DNA from: Reticulitermes speratus
Taxonomy: Eukaryota > Arthropoda > Insecta > Blattodea > Rhinotermitidae
DNA: 64,000 nt
NCBI GenBank assembly: GCA_021186555.1
Contig: JAJKFL010000006.1
Location: forward strand, 34,469,478 to 34,533,477
Reading direction: 5' to 3'
This document shows positions 11,335-21,656 of the stretch, one piece after another (the first letter of the stretch is position 1; every line of letters begins with the position of its first letter). The notes beneath the pieces were generated by a model. It was not told where the DNA came from. It saw nothing but the letters and a program-made list of their open reading frames with translations, and did not search any database. Position numbers and translations under genes: made by a program.

Positions 11335-11704
11335 ATGACTGTTGAGAAAACTGCAGACTTAGACTTCTCACCAAATATTAAAGTGATTCTGTCAAAGAGG
11401 ATGAAATGGGCGGGGCATGTGACACGTATGGATGAGAAGAAAAATGCATTCCGGGTGTTGGTGGGAGACCTGGAGGAAGGAGACCACTTGGAAGACACAG
11501 ACGTAGATGGGAGGATAATATTAAAATTGATCTTAAAGATATTGGATGGGAGGCCGTGTACTGGGTCAGTGTGGCTCAAAATAGAGGCAATTGATGTGTT
11601 GATATGAGCACCATAATGAACCTTGATGTGCCATAAGCTGTGGGGAAATTCTTGGCTAGCTGAGAAACTATTAGATTCTCAAGAAGGATTCTTCTTCATG
11701 GATT
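11335..11704 (+). mobile_element. LINE 3' region, frameshifted
   Basis: A long open stretch (11335-11607) reads SPNIKVILSKRMKWAGHVTRMDEKKNAFRVLVG, which lines up with [21 protein letters not shown] in the 33.4-kb copy. After that the frame slips (GDLEEGDHLEDTDVDGRIIL against the ordinary [20 protein letters not shown]). The untranslated end with GCTAGCTGAG and CTCAAGAAGGATTCTTC follows to about 11704. It is a dead copy of the LINE RT C-terminus and 3' UTR. Confidence 0.85.
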
Positions 11705-11800
11705 TAGGTACATTACTGTATACTCGTATCTCTGCTCTAGTCGAGTCATTCTTTACGTCCTGCTTCTTTAAGTGTGATAGGAATTGTTTTCTGACCCCCT

Positions 11801-12081
11801 AAATGTGTGAACGCCGATGCCGGTGGCCGTGCGGTCTAAGGCCTAGGCCTGCAGCGGCTTAATAGCTGGGATCGCGGGTTCGAATCCCGCTGAGGGCATA
11901 GATGTTCGTCTCTTGTGTTTCTTTTGTGTTATGTAGGTAGAGGCCTCTGCGACGAGCTGATCTCTCGTCCAGAGGAGTCCTTCCGGGTATGTGTGTCTGT
12001 AATTGTATGTGATCTAGAAACCTCAACAATGAGGCCTAGGCCCGAGTTGGGCTGTAGCGCCGCAGAAAAAGAAATGTGTGA
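11801..12081 (+). mobile_element. S1 SINE, full-length, 10-bp target duplication
   Basis: The head GCCGATGCCGGTGGCCGTGC starts at 11813, box B GGTTCGAATCCC is near 11877-11888, and the body ends GGGCTGTAGCGCCGCAGAAAAA. AAATGTGTGA occurs at 11801-11810 and 12072-12081, a perfect 10-bp duplication. It differs from the 14.6-kb copy at family-diagnostic sites (GGCCTAGGCCCGAGTTGGGC near the 3' end), so it is another subfamily. Confidence 0.92.
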
Positions 12082-12171
12082 TTTGTAATTGACCTTTAGC
12101 GTCTACCAACCAACATCATCCGTTGTTTCCAGTACAGTTTAAGGCTCTTCTGCGATTATATGGATCCGTTT

Positions 12172-12705
12172 TTAGGCGCCTTCGCAAAATTGCGAAAAGC
12201 GACTATTAGCTTCGTCATGTCTCTGTGTCCGTCCGTCCGTCTGCATGGAACACTTCGACTCCCACTGGACAGTTTTTCATGAAATTTGATATTTCAGTAT
12301 TTTTCGAAAATCAGTCGAGAAAATTCAAGTTTCAGTAAAAACTGAGAAGAGTAAGTTTACTTTACATGAAGACCTATGCACATTTACGATATCTCGTCCA
12401 ATTCTTCTTAGAACGAGAAATGTTTAGACAAAAGTTGTAGAGAAAATCAAAACACACATTTTATGGCCAATGACTTTTTTTTTCGAAAATTGCTCCTTTT
12501 ATGAGATAATGTGGAAAAATGTAGTAGAGTCAGACAGGTGACCGATGACGATATAATACGGCGCATGCGCTTTGCATGCTGGATAACCAAGGCTACAAAC
12601 ACACGCTCAGAATATGTAATACTTATTGCTTTTCCACAGCTACAGTTGTTACGCCAACACGCTTCAGTGTTACGTTTATACGTACTAGTACATTGCCTGT
12701 CTTGC
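12172..12705 (+). repeat. Family F repeat (GGCGCGTTCGC-bounded)
   Basis: Dispersed repeat of about 530 bp. It opens TTTTAGGCGCCTTCGCAAAA and passes through GCGAAAAGCGACTATTAGC, GGAACACTTCGACTCCCACTGGAC and TTTTATGAGATAATGTGG. It ends at the word shared by all copies, ACGTACATTGCCTGTCTT. The minus strand is open for 184 codons (12447-13001) and includes ALVIQHAKRMRRI. The copy at 30750-31281 shares that peptide, which may reflect repeat identity rather than selection. Confidence 0.8.
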
Positions 12706-13202
12706 AGTAATGTGCTTATGGTATCTGGCCTTGTCACTGTGGTGTCCTTCTGCTTATGCTGTAGCTTTAGGCTGGATGCAGCAGGTTTCTGCGCAACATT
12801 AGTACTTTTCACCAAACGAGGCGTAAGAACGTGATCTGAATGATGCGTAATTTTGAGGTTTGAATATTTTATTTTGTCCCTTGGGCCTAAAGAGACAAAT
12901 AACCGGTCTAACTGAAATGGGCACGCACATAGTAAATGAGCGTTTGTGAGGGCCAGAGAGAAGAGCGCTGCATTCTTCCTTGTAATTTCAACTAGCTGCA
13001 TTTTCCATTCTTCGCCCAGGTTTTTCTTAAAATAATTTGTGCTGGAAGAATGAAGTGTTTTGCTTCGAGCTGAAAATAAAGAGCCCAGAATATACCTATA
13101 TGCATTGTGGACTTATTTTTTGCAGGCCCCTGTTATTTAATACCTGTAATTGTGTGTACATCAAATTTGTCTTTAATGAACTTTATAAAAAACAAGGAAC
13201 AG
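12706..13202. other. No gene recognised
   Basis: No repeat or coding signal beyond the tail of chance frames that start in the neighbouring F repeat. Confidence 0.5.
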
Positions 13203-13434
13203 TGACAAACCTCAGGCGGTTAATCGCCTCGTCGACCTCTCAAGCCGGGGGGCCTGGGTTCAGTTTCATACCAGCCCATGTGGGATGTGTGATAGACAAA
13301 TTTGCACGGGTACAGGTTTTGCTTCGAGCACTTCGGTTTTCCCCTGTCAGTGTCATTCCCCAACCGCTCCAATTTATTTCATCTTTCATAGACAATAAGC
13401 AATCTTATTAGTTGACAGTATCGTTAAATAACAC
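13203..13434 (+). mobile_element. S3 SINE
   Basis: The head CCTCAGGCGGTTAATCGCC and box B GGGTTCAGTTTC are recognisable. Then come CCCATGTGGGATGTGTG, the ACTTCGGTTTTCCCCTGTCAGTGTCATTCC block, and a 3' end TGACAGTATCGTTAAATAAC plus an A-rich tail. It is the same family as 51815-52077 but has the longer CAGTATCGTTAAATA ending. Confidence 0.85.
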
Positions 13435-13539
13435 AAAAAACCAAAGAATGCTTTAAAATGTCAGTAACATCCCATGTTAAATAGTCTGCATATGTAGAAC
13501 CCTTTATTGCACAGACCGTATCCGATACGCATTACCGAC

Positions 13540-13650
13540 AGACACGAGTGCGCGCACACGCACACACATACGTAGTATATGCATACACACGTAGCCTACA
13601 TATGTACGTACATTCGTACACGCAAAAAGAGACACGTACGTGCGGCAAGC
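13540..13650. repeat. CA/CG/TA alternating purine-pyrimidine tract
   Basis: About 110 bp of mostly alternating purine and pyrimidine (GCGCGCACACGCACACACATACG, then TACGTAC words). It is a degenerate microsatellite with left-handed-DNA potential. No function is implied. Confidence 0.6.
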
Positions 13651-14646
13651 CTGAAAAGACTCGCTCTGGTTTCGAGGGCCGCCCGCGGTACACAGCGTCG
13701 TATTTCTGACAGAGTGGTCTTGACTGTCGGAATTACAAGTACATAAATGTTTTACTCGGTGTTAGCGACGTTTGGCCTATGGTTACATGCAAGGGGCTCT
13801 TACTGGAATCCTGGCCAACCCAGCGCCTCGGACTTGAGTGGGTATTATTAACTAATTTAACGGTACTTTATGCCTACAGAGCATATTCAGGGTCGAATGA
13901 TACTTCGGTAATGGATGATGAATGGGAAAGACTTGGAAAAAAGTGACTGTGGCATGTTTTTTTTTAATGTGCCATCATTTTTTTGAGGTACGGAAGAACA
14001 CAAGCCTGTCCTCGAGACGAATTCCATACCCGAGAACTCCCAACCATGTAGCTTGAAAGATAACCATTATGCCGTGATGTTGGGTGATGCTGAATAATCT
14101 TTATTTTTCCCCTTGTTTTCTATTCTATTTTTTCTTTTCCTCTTTATTTACTTTCTTTTCCCTAAAGCAGGGTTTTCCAGTTCGCCGTCAGAGCATCGGA
14201 AGTTAGGAATGCATTTCCGTACATCTCGGATGTGTGACGTCCTTACGCTGATTCAGGAACTCTCTCATATCCTGCCTTTGGGTTACACAGAAGGTGGATA
14301 TTGTACGGCATGCACCTTGGTACATGTTAAGCGTTCAGAAACATGATGTGTTTCGGAGTTACGATTAAATTCACCTACGTTTATAATTCTCTTAAGCCGT
14401 CGAGAGCTGAAAGCGACAAAGGGGCAGTTGGGTACATTTTGTTTTTGTTTATTACTTCCACATTAATTGTGACTATAAAATTTTAAAGGTGAGAAAGAAG
14501 TAGACATTTCTGTTCTGTGACAACAACCACTCTGTCAACAAATGTGAAATACATAGAAGCATATTGTACTACATTTTTGACAGTGAAAGAGAAATGGCTT
14601 TCTTATTAGAATTCCTCCGCATATTGCTTCTAAAATTCTTATGTAG
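13651..14646. other. No gene recognised
   Basis: Contains a pyrimidine-rich stretch (14100-14165). The short frame over it (14113-14346) is low-complexity at its start and is not called. Confidence 0.5.
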
Positions 14647-14935
14647 TTGCTGTGATGGTGCCGATCCCAGTGGCCGTGCGGTCTAAGGCGTGGGTCTTCG
14701 GCCGCTCGCTTACTAGGATCGTGGGTTCGAATCCCACTGGGGGCATGGATGTCTGTCTCTTGTGAGTGTTGTGTGTTGTCAGGTAGAGGTCTCTGCGACG
14801 AGCTGGTCCCTCGTCCAGAGGAGTCCTACCGACTGTGGTGTGTCTAATGTGTGTGACCATGAAACCTCGACGAAACGAGGAGGCCCAGGCCCATATAAGG
14901 CTGTCGAGCCATAGAAAAAAATTGCTGTGATGGTG
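14647..14935 (+). mobile_element. S1 SINE, full-length, perfect 14-bp target duplication
   Basis: The element spans 14660/14661 to about 14922. The internal polymerase III promoter shows as box A TGGCCGTGCGG (14671-14681) and box B GGTTCGAATCC (14724-14734). The 3' end reads GGCTGTCGAGCCATAG plus an A tail. TTGCTGTGATGGTG is present at 14647-14660 and 14922-14935 without mismatch. The copy is nearly the same as the one at 57257, so the two belong to one young-looking subfamily. Confidence 0.95.
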
Positions 14936-15605
14936 TGTATCCCTACGGTACTGACAAAACGTCAAATGAAACATTTAACTCTCGCCTAGGACACTATCCT
15001 TCCTGACTTATCTCTGTCCTTCCAGCTGAGTACATACTGTCCCTGTCGCATTCACCAATTCCCAGTCCACAATTGCCCCTGCATATCATTTTACGGTCGT
15101 TAACCATTTGATGTCTTAGAGACGTCCACCCGTCCGGTCGTTGTTAGCTACTTTGGCTTACGTAAAACGTCACCGGGTGAAAGCTGAAACAGTTCACTTC
15201 TTGTACAAGATATGCAGTCAGCGTTTTTGAGATAAATTCCAGATTTCTGTTTCTAATTATTCGCATTAAATTTACATATGCAGATTGGTTCACCGGTACT
15301 GCGGTTCATTTTTAGGTTGTTCAGTAGGTATCTGCTTCCAATCTTGGCCAGGACGAGAGATATCCCGCATTGTTCTTCGTTTGTCATCAATTTTTGGGAT
15401 AGGATACTTCTTCGAACGTCCTTGCCAGGTCACTACCGAAGCTAAATAACAAGGAAACCGACATAAATAACCCGCTGATCGAACTTTGTGCTTTGAAGTT
15501 TCGTATTAAGGATGTTTTTGTTAGAAATATGACGCATTTCTTGTCGCAGTGACCGTGCTGACGTCCTTACCGTGGCCCCCTTGATCACTGCTGTGATCAT
15601 ACAAG
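14936..15605. other. No gene recognised
   Basis: Unique-looking flank of the mariner insertion. Confidence 0.5.
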
Positions 15606-15607
15606 TA

Positions 15608-15644
15608 CAGGGTGCGCCAAAAACACCTGACGCTTTTTGAAATG
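15608..15644. repeat. Mariner left terminal inverted repeat
   Basis: A 37-bp end. Its first 25 bases are identical, in inverted sense, to the right end. Base 26 differs, then 11 more bases match. Confidence 0.95.
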
Positions 15645-15723
15645 AAGTAACATTTTAAGGCAAAGTGGAAAAATTTTATTAAGACTATCAGGTACATTCC
15701 ATGTCCATGAAAATTCATCTGAA

Positions 15724-16839
15724 TCATTGCTGTTTGAATATGACACTTTGTAGGTGACCACCATGTCGTTCAATACACTCCTGCAGTCGCGACGGAAAGG
15801 CTGTCATAACACGTTGTAGCATTTCCTTAGGGATCCCTTGCGTACACTCACGAATTCGCTGCTTTAAGTCATCAATATTGGCAGGACGTGTTTCGTATAC
15901 CTTGCTTTTGACGTAACCCCAAAGGAAGTAGTCTGGTACTGCAAGATCAGGCGAGCGGGCGGGCCAGGTGATGTCCCCGAAACGAGAAATGAGTCTGCCT
16001 GGAAACATTGTCCTGAGGACTGTCATGGAAGTCCGTGCCGTGTGAGCAGTTGCTCCATCCTGTTGGAACCATGGGAAATCGAGCTGACGAGAACGTAACT
16101 CATTTTGCAGAAATGTTTCCAGCATTATTTTGTACCGCTCTGCATTGACAGTCACTGTACTCCCGTCCGAATTCTCAAAGAAATAGGGACCAATTACGCC
16201 ATGAGACGAAATTGCACACCACACTGTCACTTTTGCACTACGCAGAGGACGTTGGTGAAGTTCGTGTGGGTTGTTTGGAGCCCAGTAGCGACAGTTCTGT
16301 TTATTCACATAACCAGACATATGGAAGTGAGCTTCATCAGACATCAGTAATGTGTTCACTATGTCGCGATTATTATTCACCAAATCCATGAATTCATTAC
16401 AAAACTGAAGTCGGCTCACCTTGTCCCGTCCACTAAGTTCCTGAGCAACTTGGATTTTGTATGGGTGATAATGCAAGTCCTTGTGGAGAATTCGGCGAAC
16501 GCTGCTGTCCTTTAAGCGAAGCGCGAGAGCGTGCCGCCGAGCCGACCTGCGCGGACTGCGCAATATGGCGTCTCTAACCCGCTCCACATTGTCAGGTGTA
16601 CGAGCCGAACGTGGACGTCCCTGTGGTTTACTGTCCTTCACTGATCCTTCTAGACGCCATTTCGATACCCACAATAGCAGAGTATTGCGGATAGGAGCAT
16701 CACGTCTCTGAAACTGCTGTCGGAAACCACGCTGTGTAGCTGTAACAGACTCTGTTTTGATAAACAGTTCCACTGCCGCAATACGGTTTTGTACCGACCA
16801 GCGCTCCATCTCAACTAAACTCCAAACATCGCTGTACAT
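15724..16839 (-). CDS. Mariner-type transposase, DD41D, apparently intact
   Basis: Encodes 371 residues with no stop or frameshift. Transposases of this superfamily bind the terminal repeats and cut and paste the element in the nucleus. The N-terminal helix-turn-helix region spans about residues 12-70 (WSVQNRIAAVELF..). A GRPR hinge follows at 74-77 and a second helix-turn-helix at about 85-125 (SARRHALAL..SSVRRIL). The catalytic core has D168 in MSDEAHF, D261 in FQQDGATAHT and D303 in VPDYFLWG. The second and third aspartates are separated by 41 residues, the spacing known for rosa-type mariners. A start at Met11 (MERWSV, 16809) is equally plausible and fits relatives better from memory. The gene lies 79 bp inside the left end and 85 bp inside the right end. 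I see no missing key residue, so it could be active. Confidence 0.95.
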   Translation of the reverse strand: MYSDVWSLVEMERWSVQNRIAAVELFIKTESVTATQRGFRQQFQRRDAPIRNTLLLWVSKWRLEGSVKDSKPQGRPRSARTPDNVERVRDAILRSPRRSARRHALALRLKDSSVRRILHKDLHYHPYKIQVAQELSGRDKVSRLQFCNEFMDLVNNNRDIVNTLLMSDEAHFHMSGYVNKQNCRYWAPNNPHELHQRPLRSAKVTVWCAISSHGVIGPYFFENSDGSTVTVNAERYKIMLETFLQNELRSRQLDFPWFQQDGATAHTARTSMTVLRTMFPGRLISRFGDITWPARSPDLAVPDYFLWGYVKSKVYETRPANIDDLKQRIRECTQGIPKEMLQRVMTAFPSRLQECIERHGGHLQSVIFKQQ

Positions 16840-16887
16840 GGTGACGGTCAGTATGGAAGCGCCGCGTAGCGGGCACGCTGGTTTTCA

Positions 16888-16924
16888 CATTTCAAAAACC
16901 GTCAGGTGTTTTTGGCGCACCCTG
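16888..16924. repeat. Mariner right terminal inverted repeat
   Basis: Inverted partner of 15608-15644, followed by TA. Confidence 0.95.
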
Positions 16925-16926
16925 TA

Positions 16927-17284
16927 TATACCAGCGTTTTTCTTGTTGGCCGAGCGCTTTCCACTCGCAGGTCAAAAGTCCAGCCACCTATATCAGGGAT
17001 TCACACTTTCGAAAGCTCTGGAACTCCTGAGTAAGAGACGCGCCCTGAATTGAACGTACGTAACTTACTTCGAAACTCTACCTAACGATTGCGGCTCAAC
17101 GAATACCGTTTTCTTAAGCTCAGAACGTCACTGGCTGTGACTGCATGAAGTTAGCCGAGGTTTCAGTAAACATGCGCGCTTTGATTGGACTATGCATTGT
17201 AATGCTTAAAATCAGCACTGCTTTCTTGTGTCCAAACACCGTGCTCAGGCGCATTATTCTCAGCCTTGCGTGTGAAATAATTAA
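16927..17284. other. No gene recognised
   Basis: Unique-looking spacer between the mariner and an F repeat. Confidence 0.5.
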
Positions 17285-17814
17285 CAAGACAGGCAATGTA
17301 CTATAAACGTAACATTGAGGTGCGTTCGCGTAACCATTGTTGCCATTGAAAAGCAATAAATATTGCATATTCTGAGTGTGTGTCTTTAGCCTTAGTTATC
17401 CATCATGCAGTGCGCATCCACCGTATTATACTCGTATTGTCATATGTGGCCTGTCCTGCTCTACCGTATTTTTCCACATTATCTCATAAACGGCACGATT
17501 TTCGGTGAAACGTTACTGAACTTAAAATGTGTGTTTTGATTTTCTCTACAAATTTTATCTGAAGCATTTCTCATTCTAAGAAGAAATGAGTAAGATAGTA
17601 TCATAAATGTACATAGGTCGTCATGTAAAGTACCCGTTATTCTTGTCAGATTTTAATGAAACTTGAATTTTCTGGACAGATTTTCGAAAAATACTAAAAT
17701 ATCAAATTTCATGAAAATTCATCCAGTAGGAGCCGAGTTGTTCCATGCGGACGGACGGACAGACATAACACAGCTAATAGTCGCTTTTCGCAATTTTGCG
17801 AACGCGCCCAAAAA
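17285..17814 (-). repeat. Family F repeat, near full length
   Basis: Minus-strand copy. The left edge AGGCAATGTAC..AACATTGAGGTGCGTTCGCG and right edge GCGAACGCGCC match the other copies. The interior has ACATTATCTCATAAACGG and TCCATGCGGACGGACGGACAGACA. Its ends contain an 11-bp inverted word, GGYGCGTTCGC, but the conserved sequence continues past it on one side. Confidence 0.85.
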
Positions 17815-19133
17815 GTGATGTCTGTAAGCTTTCCTGTACAAAATCTGACGCTTTCCTTCTTGCGTTTCCGTTTTCAGAAACACAGCGTCGCTACAGTCCC
17901 GCTGGTAGTTCATGGTCCCTCGTGTCAGCGCTCAGCTACATCCGCCTCTGATCAGTTCTGGCCAACAGACACGCGTTGGCTGGTCGTGTTGCCATTTGTA
18001 TGTTTTACTCGCGTGTTCTGTTCTTCTACCACGATGCTATGGTTATACTCTCTTGCGGCCGAATGTACTACATTTATCCACCCGCACGGCGGCCTTTGTC
18101 TTCACACACAGGTGGCCCGAAATTCTGGCTAGTCGGTAAAAGGAAGCAGTCATCTAAACGACATTATTTTTACAGAACTTTACGTTACTTGAGATAGCCA
18201 CAAGGTGTAGTGGTTGTTACAAGCATTGAAGACTGGCTGACACGCTGGTTGTTGTAACTCTCATCACGTGACATTCCCCCCTATTCGCCGTCTTGTTTGA
18301 ACCATAGAATAGTAGGCCTACAGTCTTAAGTGTGGGTCATCAGTACTGGAGAGAAAAGTGGACAAGTTTCGAACTACTACTAGAGTTGGCTTAACACCGT
18401 TTGACTTAGGCGACACGTGAAGAATTTTAACTTTGTTTAAATACGAAGAGTGTGTAGTGACCTACTTTCGGATTAAAAACTTGTTCCAATTTGGTACACT
18501 GTTTGGTTCTCAGACAGAAATATTTATGCTGTAGCTTACGATTCCCTTCATCCGGCACCATTAAACTAAACTCGACTGTTACAGGGAAGAACATTCATTT
18601 TCACTTCTTCAAAACTGTACACTGTTTATTACTGCAGCGTGTGACAACGTTATATTAACAACTGAAATATAGTACATCGAATTATTAATGTTAGGAAGAC
18701 TAAGTTATCTGACGTTTTGGGATCGATCTATTTCGAGATTTTATTACGTCATTACCTTGGAAAGGCTGATAAAAACCACACAGAAAGTCAGCCACCACAT
18801 GCTGGACAAGCTTGTTCCTTTAGGGACGAAATTCAAACCGGGTGCCTTTGAAATACAAATAAGAAGCATTAGTGCTGGATTTGCGTGCTCGCTTAATGCA
18901 TCAGGCGTTAGTTGTATATCCGTTTTAATGTGCAGTATCTACCATCACCAGCATAAGCTGTCGGTGTTATTTTGAAAAGAAATCGGAACCGAACGGCGTC
19001 TCGATGGAGTATTCAGGACGGTCTGGATTCAAATCTCGGCCCGGATACGGACTATCCTGGTAGGTTTTTTGTTGCTTTCTCAGTCCCTCTAGGCAGATAC
19101 CGGGTTACCGTACACATACGTCTTTTATCATGC
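17815..19133. other. No gene recognised
   Basis: Overlapping frames at 17815-18197 (up to 105 codons) lack any motif I recognise and are not called. The rest is unique-looking. Confidence 0.5.
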
Positions 19134-19326
19134 ATAGCTTTACAGCCCTTGTGGGTCTAGGCCTCTTCCGTGAGTTTCATCGATCACACTCATTTAGAAA
19201 CAGTACCTTCGGTATGGCTCTTCTGGACGATTGATCGGCCCGTCGCAGAGACCTGTACCTGACAACACACAACACTCACAAGAGACAAACGTCCACGCCC
19301 CCGGTGGGATTCGAACCCGCAATCCC
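19134..19326 (-). mobile_element. S1 SINE, head truncated
   Basis: Minus-strand copy from the 3' end (CAGCCCTTGTGGGTCTAGGCC) to box B (GGATTCGAACCC near 19307-19318). It stops abruptly just outside box B, so the box A half of the tRNA-like head is missing. This is 5' truncation. No target duplication. Confidence 0.85.
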
Positions 19327-19382
19327 CTACATAGATCTTACTATTTATTATTTATTAATGAAGATTAAACGGAATTACATTA

Positions 19383-19792
19383 TACAGGATGTTTTTGAAA
19401 AAAGGCGGCCATATTTTAGATACGTGTTCTGTGGACCAAAACAAAGTAAAAATCAAACAGGACGCTTTGTTTTCGCGTGCGAAGATCTCAGCTGAGAAGG
19501 GGAGCATCATGTTCAACAGTAAAGGACGGATACTTCGATCGTCTGTAGTGAAATAAGAGTACTTGCATGTGTAGTGTATGAATTTTAAAGTGGCAATAAC
19601 AATGCATCATCCTAGGATTATTCGTACTAGTGTCTGAAATGTGAATTATTTTCGTGTGTATTAAGAGTAAGGTGGTAATAAAGAAGAACTTGAGCGTCGT
19701 AGGACATACGTTTGTATGAATTTATGTCATTGTTTTGGTCCATAGAACAAGAATCTAAAATATGGCCACCTATTTCACAAACACGTGCATAT
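19383..19792. mobile_element. Non-autonomous DNA transposon (MITE) with long inverted ends
   Basis: The sequence from 19383 (ACAGGATGTTTTTGAAA..) is matched by the reverse complement ending near 19792. Within the ends, GGCCATATTTTAGAT..TGTTCT.TGGACCAAAACAA occurs at about 19409-19446 and inverted at about 19728-19765, with few differences. TATA-type words flank both edges, as expected for TA-targeted elements. The interior has no long frame. Assignment to the mariner superfamily rests on the ACAGG terminus and is tentative. Confidence 0.7.
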
Positions 19793-20384
19793 AAAGATTC
19801 AGTTCGTACCTCACAGAGAACGCTGTGCTTCCATTATATAGACCAATTGGTGAAAGCTGTGTAGGGTTATAGGAGCTCGTGTTTTAAGAAGCTTATGTAA
19901 CACATAAATACACTGTGGAAAAAGTGCAGAGTTTTTAGTGTTAAACCTGGTGGCACATATACTAGCCATCAGGCTTTAAATGGTTATCAACCTACCATTC
20001 GGTACTACATAGCCTGAGTTACTGACAGCATCGTTAAATACACCGTGAACAAACAAGTGATACACGTCTAACTGGGTAAACAAGCTTACAACATAGCAGT
20101 CATGCGTATACTCGTAGAGTCGATAATGGGACAAAATACATAACTAGATATTCAGAAGTTAACTGAGTTAATGGAGCAGAGTTCTTGGTAAGGTGACAGT
20201 CCATCAGCTATTTAAGATACGCCCCACTTTTATGCAACCGAAAGATTAATTAACGTTCATAAGAGCCCACCATTGGCTCCATTATGACCTTTAGCTTCGT
20301 AAGAGAATCAAGATAGATAGCTAAAGTTGCTCCGTGCGCGCTATAAATGCGTGTGCTTGAGTGAAGGTATCTTATCCTCCGCAC
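19793..20384. other. No gene recognised; S3 3'-end scrap
   Basis: GACAGCATCGTTAAATACACCG near 20020-20045 looks like the 3' tip of an S3 SINE. Otherwise unique-looking. Confidence 0.45.
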
Positions 20385-20505
20385 ATGGAGCTGAGTGGTC
20401 AGCTTCACGCCCTGTCTGCTTTATCTCGAGGACAGCCCTTCTGGTACCCAGTGAATAGGAGGCTGGTACATCCCAGAGCCGGTCTGGACGTTGTGGTGAC
20501 TGATG
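20385..20505 (-). mobile_element. S2 SINE internal fragment
   Basis: Minus-strand piece matching the middle of S2: GAGTGGTCAGCTTCACGCCCTG, CTGCTTTATC, GTACCCAGTGAATAGGAGG, CAGAGCCGGTCTGGAC. Both head and tail are missing. Confidence 0.75.
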
Positions 20506-20775
20506 GATAAATTATGTAAGTGACCTAAAAGTGAATTCCAAAGGAACGGCGAAGTTACGAGCTACAGTATTACTGGGAAGTGACGAACTTAAAATTGAAA
20601 AATTTCGTACTTTAGGAACTACATTATTAGTCAGAAGTGACGAAATTGTATTATTGTGTGGGAGGGTGATCTCGTCTGCTGAACATGACACATGTCGTAT
20701 TGGCCTGAAGATTCAGGTCTTCTAGGATGTTACACCTTGTCGACAGTTCAAAGTGTCGTAGTGTCTTCGTTTATT

Positions 20776-21036
20776 TCTGAAGGGCCCCGCAGCAGTTGCT
20801 ACGGACGCACCGCAGCCTTGAGGCTTATTGTGCAACCCTGTGATGAAGATGATTAGTTTTTTCGTGTAATGGAGCAACGGTGGATTGAAATTGACAGGGG
20901 ACAACCGAAGTACTAGGGGGAAAACCTGTCCCAGTGCCACTTTGTCCACCACAAATCCCACATGGACTGGCCCGGGATCGAACCCGGGCCTCCGCGGTGG
21001 GAGGCCGGCGACTAACCGCCTGAGCCATGGCACGGC
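20776..21036 (-). mobile_element. S3 SINE, full-length
   Basis: In minus sense it starts GGCCGTGCCATGGCTCAGGCGG (right edge), has box B CCGGGTTCGATCCCGGG near 20972-20988, and ends TGCTGCGGGGCCCTTCAG at the left. It is almost the same as 51815-52077, including the CATCTTCATCACAGGGTTGCACAATAAGCC segment, so both belong to one subfamily. No convincing target duplication. Confidence 0.9.
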
Positions 21037-21656
21037 CATGCCTTCATGTTACTACGATGCTTCGGAACGTATTTAACTATAAGCAGTCCATACGGTGCAA
21101 CGTCCCAGAAATGAATCCTCAAAGACTCTGAACAGTTGCACGATTATTCAGCTCTTGAAATTATGCCATCCAAGGGCATTTGATCACACATGTAAGTAAG
21201 TTGGTAGCCCATGATGTCTATTCAATGATGGACCATTAATGCCGAAGTCGTAGTCTGGTAGTTTGCACTTACGTTTTACATTCGGGAAGTTCCTTGTTCG
21301 AACCTTAACCCCGGATACTAGCTACAGTGATATTTATCGTGATTTTGCTCAGTCCCTTTAGAAAATTCTGTAACAGTAGCCTTCCTTAATAGATACGGGC
21401 CACATATTACTTCCATAGCCTCTCCAGTTAAACATTCACCAGTTTGACTTGCACAGAAGAAAAGCATTGTTAAATTAGTCAGTTCGGCGACTCCTTTATG
21501 TGAAATTAAAAACAGGTTTCCAAATTTGGTATGAGAGCTGTTCTTTCTTTTCTTTTCTTTTCTTTTCTGCATGGAAATAACGAAGGAGTTGTTGAGCGAA
21601 GTTTCGAGATTATGGTTTCCAATGGCGCTGCTATTTAAACCGTGCAGTTGCCCCTG
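21037..21656. other. No gene recognised; (TTTTC)n run
   Basis: A (TTTTC)n microsatellite lies at about 21541-21568. Otherwise unique-looking. Confidence 0.5.

Larger units (their letters stand above)
15608..16924 (-). mobile_element. Complete mariner-type DNA transposon
   Basis: A 1317-bp element. Both ends begin CAGGGTGCGCC; the inverted ends 15608-15644 and 16888-16924 match over 37 bp with a single mismatch at position 26. A TA dinucleotide flanks each end (15606-15607 and 16925-16926), the target preference of the Tc1/mariner superfamily. One uninterrupted transposase gene fills most of the interior on the minus strand. Clean ends, an intact frame and TA flanks point to a recent insertion. 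Confidence 0.96.

Noticed and set aside
12447..13001. 184-codon minus-strand frame as a gene
   Set aside because: Most of it is antisense to a family F repeat, and no domain is recognised.
14661..14740. tRNA gene
   Set aside because: Box A and box B are present, but the sequence is the head of a dispersed SINE with a long body and A tail. The same holds for every other tRNA-like hit in the window.
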